A DNA stretch of 64,000 nucleotides from contig NZ_AUAR01000010.1 of the NCBI RefSeq assembly GCF_000428825.1, positions 62,001 to 126,000 on the forward strand, written 5' to 3'. Of the stretch, positions 43,690 to 52,752 are shown piece by piece. The DNA comes from Desulfomicrobium escambiense DSM 10707 (GTDB lineage Bacteria; Desulfobacterota; Desulfovibrionia; Desulfovibrionales; Desulfomicrobiaceae). The notes under the pieces were generated by a model, which did no database searches, was not told the origin of the DNA, and saw nothing but the letters and a program-made list of their open reading frames with translations. Numbering within the stretch: position 1 is the stretch's first letter; each line of letters begins with the position of its first letter. A program made the translations under genes and the position numbers.

Positions 43690-44151
43690 ATGCACGAATC
43701 CGGCCTGCACACCCGCCTGCTCGGGCCCGAAGACGCCCGGGCCCTGGCCGGCCTGGAAGCCTCCGTCTTCGACGACCCCTGGGACGCCGGGCGGTTCGAA
43801 ACCCTCCTGGGGCAGGACCGCTTCTTCGCGGTCGGGGTGTTCGAAGGCCCGCGCATGGTCGCCTATCTGACCGCCTACATCGTGGCGGGCGAACTGGAAA
43901 TAGTCAACGTCGCCGTGGACGGCGCCCGCCGCGGGCAGGGCATCGGCGGGGCGCTGCTGCGGTACTGCCTGGAGCGGGCGCGTCTTCTGGGCGCGCAGCG
44001 CGCGGTGCTGGAGGTGCGCAGCGGCAACGCGGCGGCCCGGGCCCTTTACAAAAGCTGCGGTTTCACGCAGGCCGGGCTGCGCAAGGGCTACTACGCCGAC
44101 AGCGGCGAGGACGCCCTGGTGCTGGAGTGGCCGGCCCCGCACGATTCCTGA
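43690..44151 (+). CDS. rimI: Ribosomal-protein S18 alanine N-acetyltransferase RimI-like
   Basis: A 153-residue GNAT acetyltransferase. The acetyl-CoA-binding loop is [11 protein letters not shown], preceded by [12 protein letters not shown]; the C-terminal [17 protein letters not shown], then RKGYY, is typical of RimI. It probably acetylates the N-terminal Ala of S18 or a related protein. The ATG at 43690 has AGGA ten bases upstream, a weak site; a longer form would run into antisense sequence. Divergent from the Nudix-fold gene. Confidence 0.82.
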   Translation: MHESGLHTRLLGPEDARALAGLEASVFDDPWDAGRFETLLGQDRFFAVGVFEGPRMVAYLTAYIVAGELEIVNVAVDGARRGQGIGGALLRYCLERARLLGAQRAVLEVRSGNAAARALYKSCGFTQAGLRKGYYADSGEDALVLEWPAPHDS

Positions 44152-44201
44152 GGCGCTTGGTCGGCGTGCAACGAATGAAACACATCCAAGGAGAAACCAT
44201 C

Positions 44202-44687
44202 ATGATAGTCATGGAAACGTCCATGGGGACGATGAAGATCGAACTGTTCGAGGACAAGGCCCCCATCACCTGCGAAAACTTCCTGAACTACGTGCGCGAC
44301 GGGTTCTACGACGGGACCATCTTCCACCGCGTCATCCCGAACTTCGTCCTGCAGGGCGGCGGCATGACCGAGGGCATGCGCGAGAAGCAGACTGGAAAGC
44401 CCATCAAGAACGAAGCCGACAACGGCCTGAAGAACTTGCGCGGCAGCCTGTCCATGGCCCGCACCCAGGTCGTCGACAGCGCGACCTCCCAGTTCTTCAT
44501 CAACCTGCGCGACAACGCCTTCCTGGACCACGGCGCGCGCGACTTCGGGTATGCCGTGTTCGCCCGCGTGACCGAGGGGCTGGAGGTCATGGACGCCATC
44601 GCCGCCGTGGCGACGGGCAACCACGGTTTTCACCAGGACGTGCCCAAGGAACCGGTCCTCATCACCCGCGTGTATATAGAGGAATAG
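44202..44687 (+). CDS. Cyclophilin-type peptidyl-prolyl cis-trans isomerase
   Basis: A 161-residue PpiB-type enzyme. Catalytic features are [34 protein letters not shown] and [17 protein letters not shown]. No signal peptide, so it is cytosolic. The ATG at 44202 follows AAGGAG; an upstream in-frame start would add 25 odd residues. Precedes the YheT-type hydrolase gene by three bases. Confidence 0.93.
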   Translation: MIVMETSMGTMKIELFEDKAPITCENFLNYVRDGFYDGTIFHRVIPNFVLQGGGMTEGMREKQTGKPIKNEADNGLKNLRGSLSMARTQVVDSATSQFFINLRDNAFLDHGARDFGYAVFARVTEGLEVMDAIAAVATGNHGFHQDVPKEPVLITRVYIEE

Positions 44688-44690
44688 GCC

Positions 44691-45677
44691 GTGGTGCGGC
44701 TGCGGACCGCCTTCCCCTTTTCCAGCGGCCACGTGCAGACGCTTTTCCCGCACGTTTTCCGGGTCCGGGCGCGGGTGCCGTACGAGCGCCAGCGCCTGGA
44801 GACGTCGGACGGGGATTTCGTCGATCTGGACTGGTCGCGGACGGGGTCGGACCGGCTGGCGCTCGTCCTGCACGGCCTGGAAGGGCATTCGCGCAGCAAG
44901 TACGTGCTCGGCATGGCCAGGGCCGCCAGGCATCACGGCCTGGATGTCCTGGCCATGAACCACCGCAGCTGCGGCGGCGAGCTCAACCGCAAGCCGACCA
45001 TGTACCATTCGGGATGGACCCGGGACCTGCATGAGGTCCTGCTTATGGTCGAGTCCCTGGGGCGCTACCGCAGCGTCGACCTGGTGGGCTTCAGCCTCGG
45101 CGCTAACGTCGTGCTCAAGTACCTGGGCGAGGACCCGGCGCAGGTCCCGGGTATCGTGCGCCGGGCGGTGGCCCTGTCCGTGCCGTGCGACCTGGAGGAC
45201 GCGGCCGGGGCCCTGGAGCGCCCGGAATGCGCCATCTACATGCGCTACCTGCTTGACCTGCTGCGAAAGAAGATTATCCGGAAGAGTCGGGTCTTTCCCG
45301 GCGTGTTCGACCTGACGGACATGCACAGGCTGCGGACCTTCCGCCAGTTCGACGACAGGTTCACGGCGCCCATGCACGGGTTTCGGGACGCCCTCGATTA
45401 CTGGCGGCGTTCCAGCTCCAGGCAGTTCCTGGGCAACATCGAGCACAGGACGTGCCTCATCAACGCCGCCAACGACCCCTTCCTGGGTCCGCGCTGCTTT
45501 CCCGTGGACGAGGTCCGCGACAGTCAGACCGTGTCCATGGTCATGCCGCAGACCGGCGGGCATGTCGGTTTCGTGGGCTCGGGAAATCCTGGGTGGATGT
45601 ACTGGTCGGAGTGGATTGCCATGCGCTTTGTGCAGTACCCGGATTGTCCTGATGTGCAAAATTGCGTCGTCCGTTGA
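44691..45677 (+). CDS. YheT-family alpha/beta hydrolase
   Basis: 328 residues. Fold markers are LVLHGLEGHSRSKYVLGMA (oxyanion region), the nucleophile elbow VGFSLGANVVLKYLGE and the final His in PQTGGHVGFVG. Typical of the COG0429 (YheT) group of predicted esterases of unknown substrate. Starts with GTG; a second GTG at 44694 is possible. It follows the isomerase closely and ends 86 bases before the sigma-54 promoter of degP. Confidence 0.85.
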   Translation: MVRLRTAFPFSSGHVQTLFPHVFRVRARVPYERQRLETSDGDFVDLDWSRTGSDRLALVLHGLEGHSRSKYVLGMARAARHHGLDVLAMNHRSCGGELNRKPTMYHSGWTRDLHEVLLMVESLGRYRSVDLVGFSLGANVVLKYLGEDPAQVPGIVRRAVALSVPCDLEDAAGALERPECAIYMRYLLDLLRKKIIRKSRVFPGVFDLTDMHRLRTFRQFDDRFTAPMHGFRDALDYWRRSSSRQFLGNIEHRTCLINAANDPFLGPRCFPVDEVRDSQTVSMVMPQTGGHVGFVGSGNPGWMYWSEWIAMRFVQYPDCPDVQNCVVR

Positions 45678-45690
45678 CGCGCTGAGACGA

Positions 45691-45720
45691 ATTTGTGCAC
45701 CATTGTGCGCATTCGTGCGC
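45691..45720 (+). repeat. Three 10-bp phased GTGC repeats upstream of the sigma-54 promoter
   Basis: ATTTGTGCAC, CATTGTGCGC and ATTCGTGCGC occur back to back, with GTGC starting at 45695, 45705 and 45715, one helical turn apart. They lie 44-73 bases upstream of the -24 element. They could be activator-binding sites; no cognate activator is known. Confidence 0.45.
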
Positions 45721-45763
45721 ATCGGCTGATGCGCTGCAGTGTGCGGCCGGGCAATGGAGAAGA

Positions 45764-45779
45764 TGGCACGCCCTATGCT
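45764..45779 (+). promoter_or_regulatory. Sigma-54 promoter of degP
   Basis: TGGCACG (45764-45770), four bases, ATGCT (45775-45779). GG and GC have the required spacing, and only one base of TTGCW differs. It is 33 bases before the degP ATG, so the start site is close to 45790. Requires an NtrC-type activator. Confidence 0.8.
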
Positions 45780-45812
45780 TTCGCCTTCACCTCGTAGCAA
45801 CGGAGGTATCTC

Positions 45813-47234
45813 ATGAAATACGCGATTCGTTCCCTGGCATTGCTTTGCCTGTTCCTGGCGTCGGCCGCCACGGCCGCCCAACTACCGGACTTCACGGATC
45901 TGGCCGAGACATCGGGCCGGGCCGTGGTCAACATCAGCACGGTCAAGGTGGTCAAGGGACAGCCGAACATGCAGCAGTTTTTCCGGCAGACCCCGCGCGG
46001 CCAGCACCCCTTCGGCGACTTTTTCGACCAGTTCGAGCGCTTTTTCGGCGAGCAGGGGCGGGTGCCCCGCGAGCAGCGCTCCCTGGGTTCGGGCTTCGTC
46101 ATGTCTGCCGACGGGTACATAGTGACCAACAACCACGTCGTTGAGGGCGCCGATTCCATTAAGGTCAACCTGCGCGCCGACGGCAACGGCGAGGTTTCCT
46201 ACGACGCCGAGGTCGTAGGCACGGACAAGGAGACGGACCTGGCCCTGCTCAAGATCGCGCCCAAGGGCTCCCTGCCGTACCTGACCTTCGGCGATTCCGA
46301 CGTCCTCAAGGTCGGCCAGTGGGTCATGGCCATAGGCAACCCCTTCGGCCTGGACCACACCGTCACGGCCGGCATCGTCAGCGCCAAGGGACGGACCATC
46401 GGCGCCGGACCCTACGACAATTTCATCCAGACCGACGCGTCCATCAACCCCGGCAACAGCGGCGGGCCGCTCATTAACCTCGACGGCCAAGTCATCGGCA
46501 TCAACACGGCCATCATCGCCTCGGGGCAGGGCATCGGTTTCGCCATCCCCAGCAGCCTGGCCCGGCAGGTCATCGACCAGCTCAAGGAATACAAGACCGT
46601 CAAGCGCGGCTGGCTCGGCGTGTCCATCCAGGACGTGGACGCCAACTCCGCCAAGGCCCTGGGCCTGAAGGACGCCAAGGGCGCTCTCGTTTCCTCCGTC
46701 ACCCCCGGCGACCCGGCCGACAAGGCGGGAATCAGGGCAGGCGACGTCATCACGGCCGTTGACGGGGTCGAGGTGGCCGATGCCGGCGACCTGACCCGCA
46801 AGATCGGCGACCTGCTGCCCGGCGCCAAGGTCGGCGTGACCGTGTGGCGCGACGGCAAGACCGTGAAACTGACCCTGGTCCTTGGCGAGCGCAACGCCGA
46901 GAAGGTGGCCCAGGCCAGCCCGGGCGGCTCCCCCGAAGCTCCCGGCGAGGCCGTGCTGGGTCTGAGCGTGCGGCCGGTGACCGAAGCCGAAGCGGGGGCC
47001 CTGGATCTCGATCGCGCCATGGGCCTGCTGGTGGTCGAGGTGGCGGAAGGTTCTCCCGCTGCCCAGAGCGGCCTCGCCCCCGGCGACGTCGTCCTCGAGG
47101 CCAACGGGAAGCCCGTGAACACCACCAAGGCCCTGCAGGATGTCATCGCCGGCGACGCCAAGGGCAAGGGCGTGGTCATGCTCCTTCTCAAGCGCCAGGG
47201 ACGCAACGTGTTCCGGACCATCCCGTTGTCATGA
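45813..47234 (+). CDS. degP: Periplasmic serine protease DegP/HtrA (Do-like)
   Basis: 473 residues. Signal peptide MKYAIRSLALLCLFLASAATAA. The trypsin-like domain has His in VTNNHVVEGAD, Asp in ETDLALLKIAPKG and Ser in NPGNSGGPLINLDG. Two PDZ domains follow (from about residues 260 and 370). Complete and active by motif. It is expected to degrade or refold misfolded envelope proteins. The ATG follows GGAGG. Placement behind a sigma-54 promoter rather than a heat-shock one is unusual. Confidence 0.95.
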   Translation: MKYAIRSLALLCLFLASAATAAQLPDFTDLAETSGRAVVNISTVKVVKGQPNMQQFFRQTPRGQHPFGDFFDQFERFFGEQGRVPREQRSLGSGFVMSADGYIVTNNHVVEGADSIKVNLRADGNGEVSYDAEVVGTDKETDLALLKIAPKGSLPYLTFGDSDVLKVGQWVMAIGNPFGLDHTVTAGIVSAKGRTIGAGPYDNFIQTDASINPGNSGGPLINLDGQVIGINTAIIASGQGIGFAIPSSLARQVIDQLKEYKTVKRGWLGVSIQDVDANSAKALGLKDAKGALVSSVTPGDPADKAGIRAGDVITAVDGVEVADAGDLTRKIGDLLPGAKVGVTVWRDGKTVKLTLVLGERNAEKVAQASPGGSPEAPGEAVLGLSVRPVTEAEAGALDLDRAMGLLVVEVAEGSPAAQSGLAPGDVVLEANGKPVNTTKALQDVIAGDAKGKGVVMLLLKRQGRNVFRTIPLS

Positions 47235-47238
47235 CGGC

Positions 47239-47264
47239 ACAAAGCGCCCGTAAGGGCGCTTTGT
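47239..47264 (+). terminator. Hairpin after degP
   Basis: ACAAAGCGCCC (47239-47249), GTAA loop, GGGCGCTTTGT (47254-47264): a perfect 11-base-pair stem four bases after the degP stop, with no long T-run. A weak or Rho-assisted terminator, or an mRNA-stabilising hairpin between degP and ispE. Confidence 0.6.
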
Positions 47265-47277
47265 CGCGAGGACGGAC

Positions 47278-48162
47278 ATGACGCAGGAACTCACGGCCGG
47301 GTGCAAGGTGAACCTCTACCTGGACATCGTCGGGGTGCGGGAGGATGGCTACCACGAGATCGAAAGCCTCTTCTACCCGTTGCCCGCGCCCTGCGACGTC
47401 CTGACGGTGAGCGAGGGCGGGGATGGCTTCCGCTTGACCTGTTCGGACCCGTCCCTGGCCGCGGGGGAGAACATCCTGACGCGGGCCTACGAGCGCTTTG
47501 CCGCGGCCACCGGGTTCGCACCGGGCCTGGCCGTGCACCTGAACAAGGGCATCCCCATGGGCGCGGGTCTCGGCGGGGGCAGCAGCGATGCCGCGACACT
47601 GCTTACGTGGCTCAACGGCAGGGCCGGCCGCAAGGCTCTGGGCTCGAATGCACTGGCGGAACTGGCTTTGACCCTGGGGGCCGACGTGCCCTTTTTCCTG
47701 GCCAACGCCCCGGCCTGGGTCACGGGCATCGGGGAAGGGCTCGAACCCGTGCCCATGAACCTGGACGACTACGTCGTGCTGGTCGTCTGCCCGCAGGTGC
47801 ACGTCAACACGGCATGGGCCTACAGACGTTACGACGAGATGCTGGCGCAGGGACTGGTGCGGTCAAGAAAAGAGTTGACACTGAATTTTAGCCCTATTAA
47901 GAATGTTTGCTTCACGAAACCGCCCGAGCTCTGGAATAGCTTTGAGAAAGTTGTTTTTCAAGGATTTCCGGTGCTTTACGGTATCAAAGAGCTGATTCTG
48001 GATGGTTTTGCCGAAGCATGTGTCATGAGCGGCAGCGGCTCCAGCTTTGTGGCTCTTTTTTCGTCTTCTGAGAATGCCGCGCGGTGCGCCGGCAGGCTGC
48101 GCTCCCTCGGGCACGCCTGCTACGGCATTCATTCCGGGAGGCCAGTGCGGCTGGATTCGTGA
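47278..48162 (+). CDS. ispE: 4-diphosphocytidyl-2-C-methyl-D-erythritol kinase
   Basis: A 294-residue GHMP kinase of the MEP isoprenoid pathway. The ATP-binding motif is IPMGAGLGGGSSDAATLL. Other family features are AGCKVNLYLDIVGVREDGYHEIESLF at the start and VMSGSGSSFVALF near the end. Residues of about 195-265 (bases 47861-48070) are strikingly AT-rich and use codons such as AGA and AAA not usual in the neighbourhood. The reading frame is intact. Starts 13 bases after the degP hairpin. Confidence 0.92.
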   Translation: MTQELTAGCKVNLYLDIVGVREDGYHEIESLFYPLPAPCDVLTVSEGGDGFRLTCSDPSLAAGENILTRAYERFAAATGFAPGLAVHLNKGIPMGAGLGGGSSDAATLLTWLNGRAGRKALGSNALAELALTLGADVPFFLANAPAWVTGIGEGLEPVPMNLDDYVVLVVCPQVHVNTAWAYRRYDEMLAQGLVRSRKELTLNFSPIKNVCFTKPPELWNSFEKVVFQGFPVLYGIKELILDGFAEACVMSGSGSSFVALFSSSENAARCAGRLRSLGHACYGIHSGRPVRLDS

Positions 48163-48256
48163 GGGTTTTCTGGTCGGGCTGCGGGTCCACAAACCTGGCG
48201 GTCTTTTTGTTTTACTCGGGGGAGCCGTAGGCCGGACAAGGCCGGGCGACCTGTGT

Positions 48257-48332
48257 TGGGGCGTCGCCAAGCTGGCAAGGCAACGGGTTTTGGTTCCGTC
48301 ATTCGGAGGTTCGAATCCTCCCGCCCCAGCCA
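48257..48332 (+). tRNA. tRNA-Gln (UUG anticodon)
   Basis: A 76-base cloverleaf. Acceptor stem TGGGGCG (48257-48263) pairs with CGCCCCA (48322-48328), then G and an encoded CCA (48330-48332). The anticodon loop TTTTGGT gives UUG, reading CAA/CAG. T-arm with GGTTCGAATCC. It lies between ispE and prs, probably co-transcribed with them. Confidence 0.97.
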
Positions 48333-48352
48333 TACACTCTGAAGGAAAGACT

Positions 48353-49297
48353 ATGCCACGCGTCGGTGAACTGAAAATCGTCACGGGGACCGCGAACCCC
48401 GCCCTGGCCGCCCGCATCTGCGATCATCTGGGCTGCAAGATCACTCCGTCCCTGGTCGACGTTTTCAGCGACGGCGAGATTCGGATCGAGATGGGTGACA
48501 ACGTGCGCGGCGACGATGTATACGTGGTCCAGTCCACGTGCTACCCGGTCAACCACAATCTGATGGAACTGTGCCTCATGCTGGACGCCTTGAAGCGCGC
48601 CAGCGCAGGTCGCGTGACCGCGGTGGTGCCCTATTTCGGGTACGCCCGGCAGGACCGCAAGGTCGTGCCCAGGGTGCCCATCAGCGCCAAGCTGGTCGCG
48701 GACTTCATTTCTGTGGCGGGCGTGGACCGCGTGCTGACCATCGATCTGCACTCGGGACAGATCCAGGGATTTTTCGACAAGCCCGTCGACAACCTGTACG
48801 CCGCCCAAGTGCTGCTCGAATACATCCGCAAGCTCGGCGACAACCTCATCGTCGTTTCGCCGGACGCCGGCGGCACGGAGCGGGCCAGGGCATACGCCAA
48901 GCGCCTCGGCGTCGGCTTGGCCATCGTCGACAAGCGTCGCGAAGGTCCCAACAAGGCCCACGCCATGCAGCTCATCGGCGACGTGAAGGGCAAGATCGCC
49001 GTGGTCCTGGACGATATGATCGACACGGCCGGCACCATGACCGAAGCCGGCAACCTGCTGGCCGAGAACGGCGCCGAGGATGTCGTGGCCTGTGCCACGC
49101 ACCCGGTCCTTTCGGGTCCGGCGGTGGAGCGCCTGATGAGTTCGGCCTTCTCGCAGGTCATCGTCACGGACACCATCCCGCTCAACCCCAAGGCCGCGGC
49201 GAGCGACAAATTCAAGGTTATTTCCGTTGGCAGTCTCATTGCCAAGGCGATTCACAATATCCATTCCGAATCTTCGGTGAGCGTGCTGTTCAGCTGA
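48353..49297 (+). CDS. prs: Ribose-phosphate pyrophosphokinase
   Basis: A 314-residue enzyme making PRPP from ribose 5-phosphate and ATP. Catalytic motifs are FSDGEIRIEMGDNVRGDDV, YFGYARQDRK (flexible-loop Arg), VDRVLTIDLHSGQIQGFF and the PRPP loop VVLDDMIDTAGTM. The ATG follows AAGGAAAG, 20 bases after the tRNA end. Supplies PRPP for nucleotides, NAD and amino acids; nadB, nadE and pyrR are in the same window. An ispE-tRNA-prs-rplY-pth order is common in this group. Confidence 0.96.
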   Translation: MPRVGELKIVTGTANPALAARICDHLGCKITPSLVDVFSDGEIRIEMGDNVRGDDVYVVQSTCYPVNHNLMELCLMLDALKRASAGRVTAVVPYFGYARQDRKVVPRVPISAKLVADFISVAGVDRVLTIDLHSGQIQGFFDKPVDNLYAAQVLLEYIRKLGDNLIVVSPDAGGTERARAYAKRLGVGLAIVDKRREGPNKAHAMQLIGDVKGKIAVVLDDMIDTAGTMTEAGNLLAENGAEDVVACATHPVLSGPAVERLMSSAFSQVIVTDTIPLNPKAAASDKFKVISVGSLIAKAIHNIHSESSVSVLFS

Positions 49298-49347
49298 ACC
49301 CGTTCGGAAAAGATCTATTTTTTAGTTGATGAATAAAGGAGAAAAGC

Positions 49348-49938
49348 ATGTCTGAAGTCACTAGTTTGCAGCTGAAGCAGCGCGAGGAAAGGGGAAAAGG
49401 CCCGTGCGCCCGCTTGCGTTCCAATGGGTTGGTTCCCGGTGTTTTCTACAACTCCAAGGGTGAAAACATCTCCTTTACCGTAGACAACATGGCTTTGGGC
49501 AAGGTTTTCGAGAAGGTTCGCTACTCGAAAATGCTCGAACTGCACATCGATGTCGACGGCCAGGTCGAGAAGCGCAACGCTCTGTTCAAGAAGCTGGTCT
49601 CCCATCCGGTCAAGCGCCGCTACGATCATGTGGACTTCATCGGCATCGAACTCGACAAGGAAGTGCAGGTCACCGTTCCGGTCGAGACCGTTGGACGCGC
49701 CAAGGGCGTGGTCCTGGGCGGCAAGCTCGAGATCCTCGAGGAGCGCGTCATGGTCCGCTGCCTGCCGACCATCATCCCCGACTCCATCGTCGTCGACGTG
49801 GCCGATCTGGACATCGCCGAGAAGGTCTTCGTCGAGCAGCTGGTGCTGCCCGAAGGGGTCAAGGCCGTTTACGACCGCAACTTCCCCGTCGTCACCATCC
49901 AGGCCGGTCGCGGCGCGAAGGCCGGCGAGGAAGAATAG
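49348..49938 (+). CDS. rplY: 50S ribosomal protein L25 (CTC-type)
   Basis: 196 residues: an N-terminal 5S-rRNA-binding L25 domain (LQLKQREERGKGPCARLRSNG, VPGVFYNSKGE) and a C-terminal TL5/CTC beta domain from about residue 100. Normal for the long form. Ribosome site AAAGGAG precedes the ATG. Followed by a GC-rich hairpin terminator. Confidence 0.95.
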   Translation: MSEVTSLQLKQREERGKGPCARLRSNGLVPGVFYNSKGENISFTVDNMALGKVFEKVRYSKMLELHIDVDGQVEKRNALFKKLVSHPVKRRYDHVDFIGIELDKEVQVTVPVETVGRAKGVVLGGKLEILEERVMVRCLPTIIPDSIVVDVADLDIAEKVFVEQLVLPEGVKAVYDRNFPVVTIQAGRGAKAGEEE

Positions 49939-49950
49939 TCCGTTCATTCC

Positions 49951-49980
49951 GGAGGCCCTGCCCGGCAGGGCCTCCGTTCT
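49951..49980 (+). terminator. Hairpin terminator after rplY
   Basis: GGAGGCCCTG (49951-49960) and CAGGGCCTCC (49966-49975) form a ten-base-pair stem with a CCCGG loop, followed by GTTCT. Moderate T-tail; probably partial termination before pth. Confidence 0.7.
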
Positions 49981-50017
49981 CTCCGTCCTGTCCATTTCTC
50001 TCCCCTGACGGTTCCCC

Positions 50018-50614
50018 ATGACGTACGACGGCCTGATTGTCGGGTTGGGCAACCCGGGTCCAAAGTATGCCCGGACCCGCCATAATTTCGGTTTTCTTCT
50101 TGCCGACCGCCTCGTGGCCCATTGGGCCTCCGAGCCCGGCGCGTCGTGCGAAGCCAGGGGCGTGCGCTCCAAGGCCGAAGTGTGGGACGTGAGCGAGAAT
50201 TATGGGGCCAGGCGATGGCTCGTGGTCAAGCCGCAGACGTTCATGAACCTGAGCGGCCAGTCCGTGGGCGAGCTCTGCCGCAAGAACGGCGTCACCCCGG
50301 AGCGCGTCCTGGTACTGCACGACGAGCTGGATCTGCCACTGGGCACGGCGCGCTTCAAGTTCTCGGGCGGGCTTGCCGGTCACAACGGCCTCAAGTCCGT
50401 GGCCGCCCATCTCGGGACCCGCGATTTTGCCCGGCTTCGGCTGGGCATCGGGCGGCCCGAAGGTCCGGAGGCCATGGCCGACTACGTGCTGAAGGGCTTT
50501 CTTCCCGCCGAGTGGGAGCAGGTCGGCCAGGTTCTCGACGCCGCCGTGACGGCGGTCCTGCAGTATTGCCGCGAAGGCCTGGACGCCGCGACGGCCCGTC
50601 TGCACGCGCGCTGA
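50018..50614 (+). CDS. pth: Peptidyl-tRNA hydrolase
   Basis: 198 residues recycling peptidyl-tRNA. Motifs are IVGLGNPGPKYARTRHNFGF (catalytic His in RHNFGF), KPQTFMNLSGQSV, VLHDELDLPLG with the catalytic Asp, and GHNGLKSV plus RLRLGIGRP. Complete and of normal length. Follows rplY. Confidence 0.95.
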   Translation: MTYDGLIVGLGNPGPKYARTRHNFGFLLADRLVAHWASEPGASCEARGVRSKAEVWDVSENYGARRWLVVKPQTFMNLSGQSVGELCRKNGVTPERVLVLHDELDLPLGTARFKFSGGLAGHNGLKSVAAHLGTRDFARLRLGIGRPEGPEAMADYVLKGFLPAEWEQVGQVLDAAVTAVLQYCREGLDAATARLHAR

Positions 50615-50710
50615 CCACTGGCTGACTTCAGAGCTTAGTGGACGCCGTTTTGTTTTTGCGCTATTCTTTTTTTTCCATGCAGTCCGATTTCGTTATTGTG
50701 GAGGTCGCTT

Positions 50711-51241
50711 GTGTTTTCAGTTGATGAACTTGTCGTCTATCCCGCGCAGGGGGTCGGTAAGGTCGAAAGGATTGAGACCCAGGAGATCGGCGGCGTAGCC
50801 ACGGAACTCATCATCGTGCGTATTCTGAGCAACAACGTCACGCTGATGGTCCCCGTGCGCAACGCCAAGAATGTCGGGCTGCGCGGCGTCTACACCTCTG
50901 CCCAGGCCGAGGAGATCCGCGAGTACCTGCAGGACCGCTCCGATTTCACGGGCTATTCCGGCCAGAACTGGAACCGCCGCTACCGGGAGTACTCCGAGAA
51001 GCTCAAGAGCAGTGACCTCAAGGACGTGGCCTACGTCCTCAAGGAACTCATTCTCATCGGCAAGGACAAGGAACTGTCCTTCGGCGAGCGCAGGCTTCTC
51101 GAACAGGCCATGGGGCTCATTTCCCTGGAGCTGTCCTTCGCCTTGCAGCAGGATCAGGCCGAGGTGAAGAAGTCCATCGAGGCGCTGTTTGCGGACATCC
51201 TCCAGGCCAAGGCCGAGGAAGATGAAGTCGAGGGCGATTAG
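50711..51241 (+). CDS. carD: CarD-family transcription regulator
   Basis: A 176-residue CarD/CdnL protein: an N-terminal RNA-polymerase-interacting domain (VDELVVYPAQGVGKVERIE, MVPVRNAKNVGLR) and a helical DNA-contact tail (SYSEKL-like to LLEQAMGLISLELSFAL). It stabilises open promoter complexes, especially at rRNA promoters. Start is GTG at 50711, preceded by GGAGG. Placed in front of rho, so two transcription factors lie side by side. Ends with the rho leader. Confidence 0.92.
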   Translation: MFSVDELVVYPAQGVGKVERIETQEIGGVATELIIVRILSNNVTLMVPVRNAKNVGLRGVYTSAQAEEIREYLQDRSDFTGYSGQNWNRRYREYSEKLKSSDLKDVAYVLKELILIGKDKELSFGERRLLEQAMGLISLELSFALQQDQAEVKKSIEALFADILQAKAEEDEVEGD

Positions 51242-51495
51242 CCGCCCTTGGCCCCTTGTTTTTTTCGATACGTTCAGATATTTCATTGTTCCATCCCTGC
51301 CAGACACTACAAGTCCTCAAGCAGAACACATATTGTCCGTGCGATCTCCTGAAAGGGTTTTTTACATTCATACCAGAGCACTTTTCTGACCCATCATTTT
51401 TCGAAATTCACAATACATAATTTTCGACCTTTAGGTCTGTTTCTTATCTCCTACGCTCACAGGCATAAGCCATTTCATTGTTACGAGGTTTCGTT
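51242..51495 (+). other. AT-rich rho leader
   Basis: A 254-base gap, AT- and pyrimidine-rich in a GC-rich genome, with a weak hairpin at its start (AGGGCG/CGCCCT at 51231-51248 then T7 at 51259-51265) that may end carD transcription. The later part has stretches such as TTTCTTATCTCCTACGC with few G, a rut-like composition. Rho autoregulates by termination in its leader in E. coli; that is an inference here. No gene seen. Confidence 0.5.
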
Positions 51496-52743
51496 ATGAA
51501 TCTTTCCGAGTTGAAAACCAAATCCATGGCCGAACTCATGGATATCGCCGCGGAGTATCAGATCGAGAACGTGAGCGGCCTGCGCAAGCAGGAGCTCATC
51601 TTCGCACTGCTCCAGGCCTGCGCTTCCCAGAACGGGTCCATATTCGGCGAGGGTGTCCTGGAGATCCTGCCCGATGGATTCGGTTTTCTGCGTTCGCCCA
51701 CGTCCAGCTACATGCCCGGTCCGGACGACATCTACGTCTCGCCCTCCCAGATCCGGCGTTTCGCGCTGCGCACGGGCGACGTCGTCTCCGGCCAGATCAG
51801 GCCGCCCAAGGAGGGGGAACGCTATTTTGCGCTGCTGCGGGTCAAGGAGATCTGCTTCCGCGAGCCCGAGGAGGCCAAACGCATCGTCCTCTTCGACAAC
51901 CTCACGCCCATCTATCCCGACGAGCAGTTCCGCCTCGAGATCGCCGACAAGAACTACTCGACGCGCATCGTCGACCTCATGACCCCGATCGGCAAAGGCC
52001 AGCGCGCCCTCATCGTGGCCCCGCCGCGCACCGGCAAGACCATGCTCATGCAGGCCATCGCCAATTCCATCAGCATCAACCACCCCGACGCGTACCTCAT
52101 CGTCCTCCTGATCGACGAACGCCCCGAGGAAGTCACGGACATGGAGCGCACGGTCAAGGCCGAGGTCATCAGCTCGACCTTCGACGAGCCGCCGACCCGT
52201 CACGTGCAGGTGGCCGAGATGGTCCTGGAGAAGGCCAAGCGCCTGGTCGAACGCAAGGTCGACGTGGTCATCCTGCTCGACTCCATCACCCGCCTCGGGC
52301 GCGCCTACAACGCCACGACTCCGTCCTCCGGACGCGTGCTGTCGGGCGGCCTGGACGCCAACGCCCTGCAGCGGCCCAAGCGCTTCTTCGGCGCGGCCCG
52401 CAACATCGAGGAGGGCGGTAGCCTGACCATCATCTCCACGGCCCTGGTCGACACGGGCTCGCGCATGGACGAAGTCATCTTCGAGGAGTTCAAGGGCACG
52501 GGCAACTGCGACATCTACCTCGACCGTCACCTCGCGGACAAGCGCGTCTTCCCGGCCATCGACCTGAACCGGTCCGGCACCCGCAAGGAAGAGCTGCTCC
52601 TCGAACCCGACGTCCTGAACAAGGTCTGGATTCTCCGCCGCATCATGGGCCCCATGAACTCCGTGGACACCATGGACTTCCTGCTGGACAAGATGCGCGG
52701 CACCAAGAGCAACAAGGATTTCCTGGACATGATGAACTCATAG
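51496..52743 (+). CDS. rho: Transcription termination factor Rho
   Basis: A 415-residue hexameric RNA helicase. It has an N-terminal Rho_N helix bundle ([19 protein letters not shown]), an RNA-binding cold-shock-like domain ([25 protein letters not shown]), Walker [13 protein letters not shown], Walker [12 protein letters not shown] and the secondary RNA-binding region [20 protein letters not shown]. Normal size without insertions. The ATG at 51496 is preferred to an upstream in-frame start. Long AT-rich leader. Confidence 0.97.
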   Translation: MNLSELKTKSMAELMDIAAEYQIENVSGLRKQELIFALLQACASQNGSIFGEGVLEILPDGFGFLRSPTSSYMPGPDDIYVSPSQIRRFALRTGDVVSGQIRPPKEGERYFALLRVKEICFREPEEAKRIVLFDNLTPIYPDEQFRLEIADKNYSTRIVDLMTPIGKGQRALIVAPPRTGKTMLMQAIANSISINHPDAYLIVLLIDERPEEVTDMERTVKAEVISSTFDEPPTRHVQVAEMVLEKAKRLVERKVDVVILLDSITRLGRAYNATTPSSGRVLSGGLDANALQRPKRFFGAARNIEEGGSLTIISTALVDTGSRMDEVIFEEFKGTGNCDIYLDRHLADKRVFPAIDLNRSGTRKEELLLEPDVLNKVWILRRIMGPMNSVDTMDFLLDKMRGTKSNKDFLDMMNS

Positions 52744-52752
52744 GGAGGAGGC

